Source: Chloroflexota bacterium
GTDB lineage: Bacteria > Chloroflexota > Anaerolineae > Anaerolineales > UBA11858
DNA: 7,941 nucleotides
Assembly: GCA_003513015.1 (NCBI GenBank)
Contig: DOTA01000408.1
Coordinates: forward strand, 1-7,941
Direction: 5' to 3'
The translations under genes and the position numbers were made by a program. Of this stretch, positions 6,730-7,941 are shown piece after piece. The notes under the pieces are model-generated. The model did not search any database. It was given only the letters and a program-made list of their open reading frames with translations, and was not told the origin of the DNA. Positions within the stretch are counted from its first letter, which is position 1; every line of letters starts with the position of its first letter.

Positions 6730-6730
6730 G

Positions 6731-6992
6731 CGATTAAAATTCCCACCAAGCCAGAAAATCATCCCTGCCGTGGTAGTGTTTTAGAAAACCGGGACCTGAT
6801 TATCTTTGGATAAAGCCATCCAACATTCAGCGACCTCCCCATTCAGCAGGAGAATCGGGTACATTGCCTCCGGCAAAGCCAAATCCGAAGATCAGGAACC
6901 CTATCGTGGTTGGCAGTACGGATTTTCCACCCAAGCACATGCTGAAACGACCAATAGAGATTAACCGGCCATAATCCGGGTGCCTTTCTTGA
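6731..6992. other. About 260 bases without an assignable gene
   Basis: No intact gene seen. An imperfect inverted repeat (6795-6811 with 6883-6896) is present. A long minus-strand frame without a start codon crosses it and runs antisense to the adjacent oxidoreductase remnant; I could not recognise its product. The stretch is most likely decayed sequence. Confidence 0.4.
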
Positions 6993-7241
6993 AGCCCAGA
7001 TGTCTCGGTGGTAGCACGTAAAAATTCCCCGGCAACAATCCTAACTACATTGGCGGCGATATCAACGGCGGTGTGCAGGATTTTTAGCAGATTTTCACCC
7101 GGCCAGTGGCGCGCTGGTCGCCGTTACACCACACCGGTTAAGGGAGTGTACATTTGCTCATCGTCTACTCCGTTTGGTGAGGGTGTTCATGGAATGTGAG
7201 GCTATCCCGCTGCTCACAGGGTGTTGAAAGTTCTAGATTGA
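6993..7241 (+). pseudogene. C-terminal remnant of a phytoene-desaturase-like (CrtI/COG1233) FAD oxidoreductase
   Basis: Three blocks match the C-terminal signature of bacterial phytoene-dehydrogenase-like proteins but fall in different frames. VVARKNSPA (from 7008) is in one frame; NPNYIGGDINGGVQD then QIFTRPVARWSP (7037-7123) in a second; YTTPVKGVYICSSSTP and GVHGM (7125-7196) return to the first. A TAG interrupts the second block at 7085-7087. One extra T near 7124 causes the second frameshift. TGA at 7197-7199 stands where homologs have Cys in GMCGY, and GYPAAHRVL continues after it to a TGA at 7239-7241. The N-terminal 400 or so residues, including the FAD-binding GxGxxG motif, are absent. 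The gene is dead. Assignment of the family is good because the GGDINGG and CSSSTPPGGGVHGM-like blocks are distinctive. Confidence 0.8.
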
Positions 7242-7267
7242 TTGTTACCCCAAAATATCTGTTTTTT

Positions 7268-7603
7268 CTATATCATCCCTAATTTGGGCCGGTACTGCAA
7301 CGCCTCAGCCAGATGCGTGGGCGTAATTTTCTCTTCCCCCGCTAAATTTGCGATGGTACGTGCCAGCTTGAGTACCCGGTGATAAGTCCACGCGGAAAGT
7401 TGCATCTGATTCATCGCGGAGCGCATGAGGGCGTTGGAGGTTTCGTCGAGTTGGCAATATTGCCGAATTTATGCGGGACGCATATCGGCGTCACAGTTGA
7501 TCCCGTTATGGGAAGATTTCCCCCGCTGATTCGCTGACTCGCTGAATCTTCCCCGTTGCCGCTCCCGCGCCGCCTCCACCCGCACCTGTACTTCGGTGGG
7601 CCA
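7268..7603 (-). pseudogene. C-terminal remnant of a YifB/ComM-type (Mg-chelatase-like) AAA+ ATPase
   Basis: Reading the minus strand, the frame runs PTEVQVRVEAARERQ, a non-conserved insert, then CDADMRP, an in-frame TAA (7469-7471), and continues IRQYCQLDE, LMRSAMNQMQLSA, YHRVLKLARTIANLAGEE and HLAEALQYRPKLG to the natural-looking stop TAG at 7268-7270. These are the ordered blocks of the YifB/ComM C-terminal domain, a protein linked in other bacteria to branch migration during natural transformation. Only about 110 of roughly 510 residues remain: the Walker A/B ATPase core is missing and homology stops abruptly near 7600, where a transposase fragment begins on the other strand. The in-frame TAA replaces the usual Gly-Glu after the Asp-Met-Arg motif. 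It ends tail to tail with the oxidoreductase remnant, 26 bases away. Confidence 0.85.
7510..7553. repeat. Three in-phase GCTGANTC octamers inside a 9-bp inverted repeat
   Basis: GCTGATTC, GCTGACTC and GCTGAATC follow each other without gaps at 7525-7548. They lie between GGGAAGATT (7510-7518) and its exact reverse complement AATCTTCCC (7545-7553), the last octamer overlapping the right arm. The block sits in the non-conserved part of the YifB remnant and keeps its reading frame (24 bases, eight codons). Confidence 0.8.
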
Positions 7604-7835
7604 ACTGCGCATGCGCAAGGTGCGCTACAGTCTGGGCGCGGCCTGGGCCCACCAGGATGTGGGGGTGACCTTTGAGCCGGCGTCCCGTGAATTCGTGTTC
7701 ACCCAGCTCCGGGCCGAAACCCGCAAAGGCCGCGCCCAGCCCCAACTCGAGCCCGTGCGGCGGGCGGTGAAAAATCTCTCCGTAGAGGACATTACCGGAT
7801 TGACCGCGGCCCTTCCCGCATTGCAGCCTCGGTAG
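7602..7835 (+). pseudogene. C-terminal fragment of a DDE/integrase-type transposase
   Basis: About 77 codons ending in TAG at 7833-7835. The segment MRKVRYSLGAAWAHQDVGV, then FEPASREFVF, resembles the small beta-barrel domain that follows the catalytic core in IS481-type and related integrase transposases (pattern Y-x-LG-x-x-W/A, V-x-V-x-F-x-P, R-x-F-V-F). The catalytic DDE region is absent and there is no ribosome binding site, so the fragment is a remnant. Its left edge coincides with the point where YifB homology on the opposite strand stops, so the insertion was followed by a deletion. Base composition is more GC-rich than in the operon, consistent with a separate origin. The family is probable, the exact IS group is not determined. 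Confidence 0.55.
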
Positions 7836-7941
7836 TTGATGTTCCCGCTGTTCATCTCTCCGCCCCAGGTAAATTTTCCCCAGCCGGGGGCATGACTTTT
7901 TGCAATGCCGCAGGGGGCATGAGATTATGCCAGATAACAGC
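7836..7941 (+). repeat. Probable transposon end with repeated GGGGGCATGA motifs
   Basis: GGGGGCATGA occurs at 7886-7895 and again at 7913-7922, 27 bases apart. Each copy also starts a small hairpin: GGCAT 7889-7893 with ATGCC 7905-7909, and GGCAT 7916-7920 with ATGCC 7927-7931. Position just downstream of the transposase fragment suggests subterminal transposase-binding sites of the element's right end. The outer boundary may lie beyond the window. Confidence 0.45.

Noticed and set aside
7506..7855. Minus-strand frames at 7506-7745 and 7625-7855
   Set aside because: They are antisense to the transposase fragment; low-complexity Gly/Ala-rich stretches and no family motifs. The YifB remnant uses a different minus-strand frame.
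1..7941. CRISPR arrays, tRNA or rRNA genes, and an ABC ATPase gene
   Set aside because: I looked for regular spacer-repeat units, tRNA-like cloverleafs and Walker A/LSGGQ motifs on both strands and found none.

Overview
The window looks like chromosomal DNA from a member of the Chloroflexota (Anaerolineae-like). The clue is style: a twin-arginine lipoprotein sugar-binding protein with an Ala/Glu/Pro-rich linker, a CUT1 ABC importer without its own ATPase, and a ROK regulator. This is an impression from protein style, not a database match.

Region 1 (about 1-6730) is one minus-strand catabolic operon. In transcription order it holds a near-ideal promoter (TTGACA-17-TATAAT), a ROK-family repressor, a 446-aa sugar isomerase of the L-fucose/L-arabinose isomerase fold (start overlapping the ROK stop by one base), a Tat-exported lipoprotein sugar-binding protein, two CUT1 permeases, and a small transaldolase cut by the left window edge. 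Two intercistronic stem-loops, one before the permeases and one before the transaldolase, probably tune the relative expression of the cistrons.

The most interesting point is the transaldolase. By eye it keeps transaldolase-type catalytic residues (Asp6, Asn28, Glu60, Lys88, Phe134). The arginine that binds the substrate phosphate in TalB and FSA is Trp137, and the phosphate-binding serine is Ala169. A ketose-6-phosphate is therefore an unlikely natural substrate. With a ketose/aldose isomerase, an ABC importer and no sugar kinase in view, the best hypothesis is import, isomerisation and transaldolase cleavage of a sugar that needs no phosphorylation. Sulfoquinovose, degraded by the sulfo-transaldolase (SftI/SftT or SqvD/SqvA) route, is the leading candidate. 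The reductase or dehydrogenase, exporter and glycosidase that would complete such a route must lie outside the window if they exist.

Region 2 (about 6731-7941) is a gene graveyard. It holds the C-terminal remnant of a phytoene-desaturase-like oxidoreductase on the plus strand (stops and frameshifts), the C-terminal remnant of a YifB/ComM-type ATPase on the minus strand (internal stop), and the C-terminus of a DDE/integrase-type transposase with repeated GGGGGCATGA motifs at the right edge. About 260 bases between the promoter and the first remnant hold nothing I can assign.
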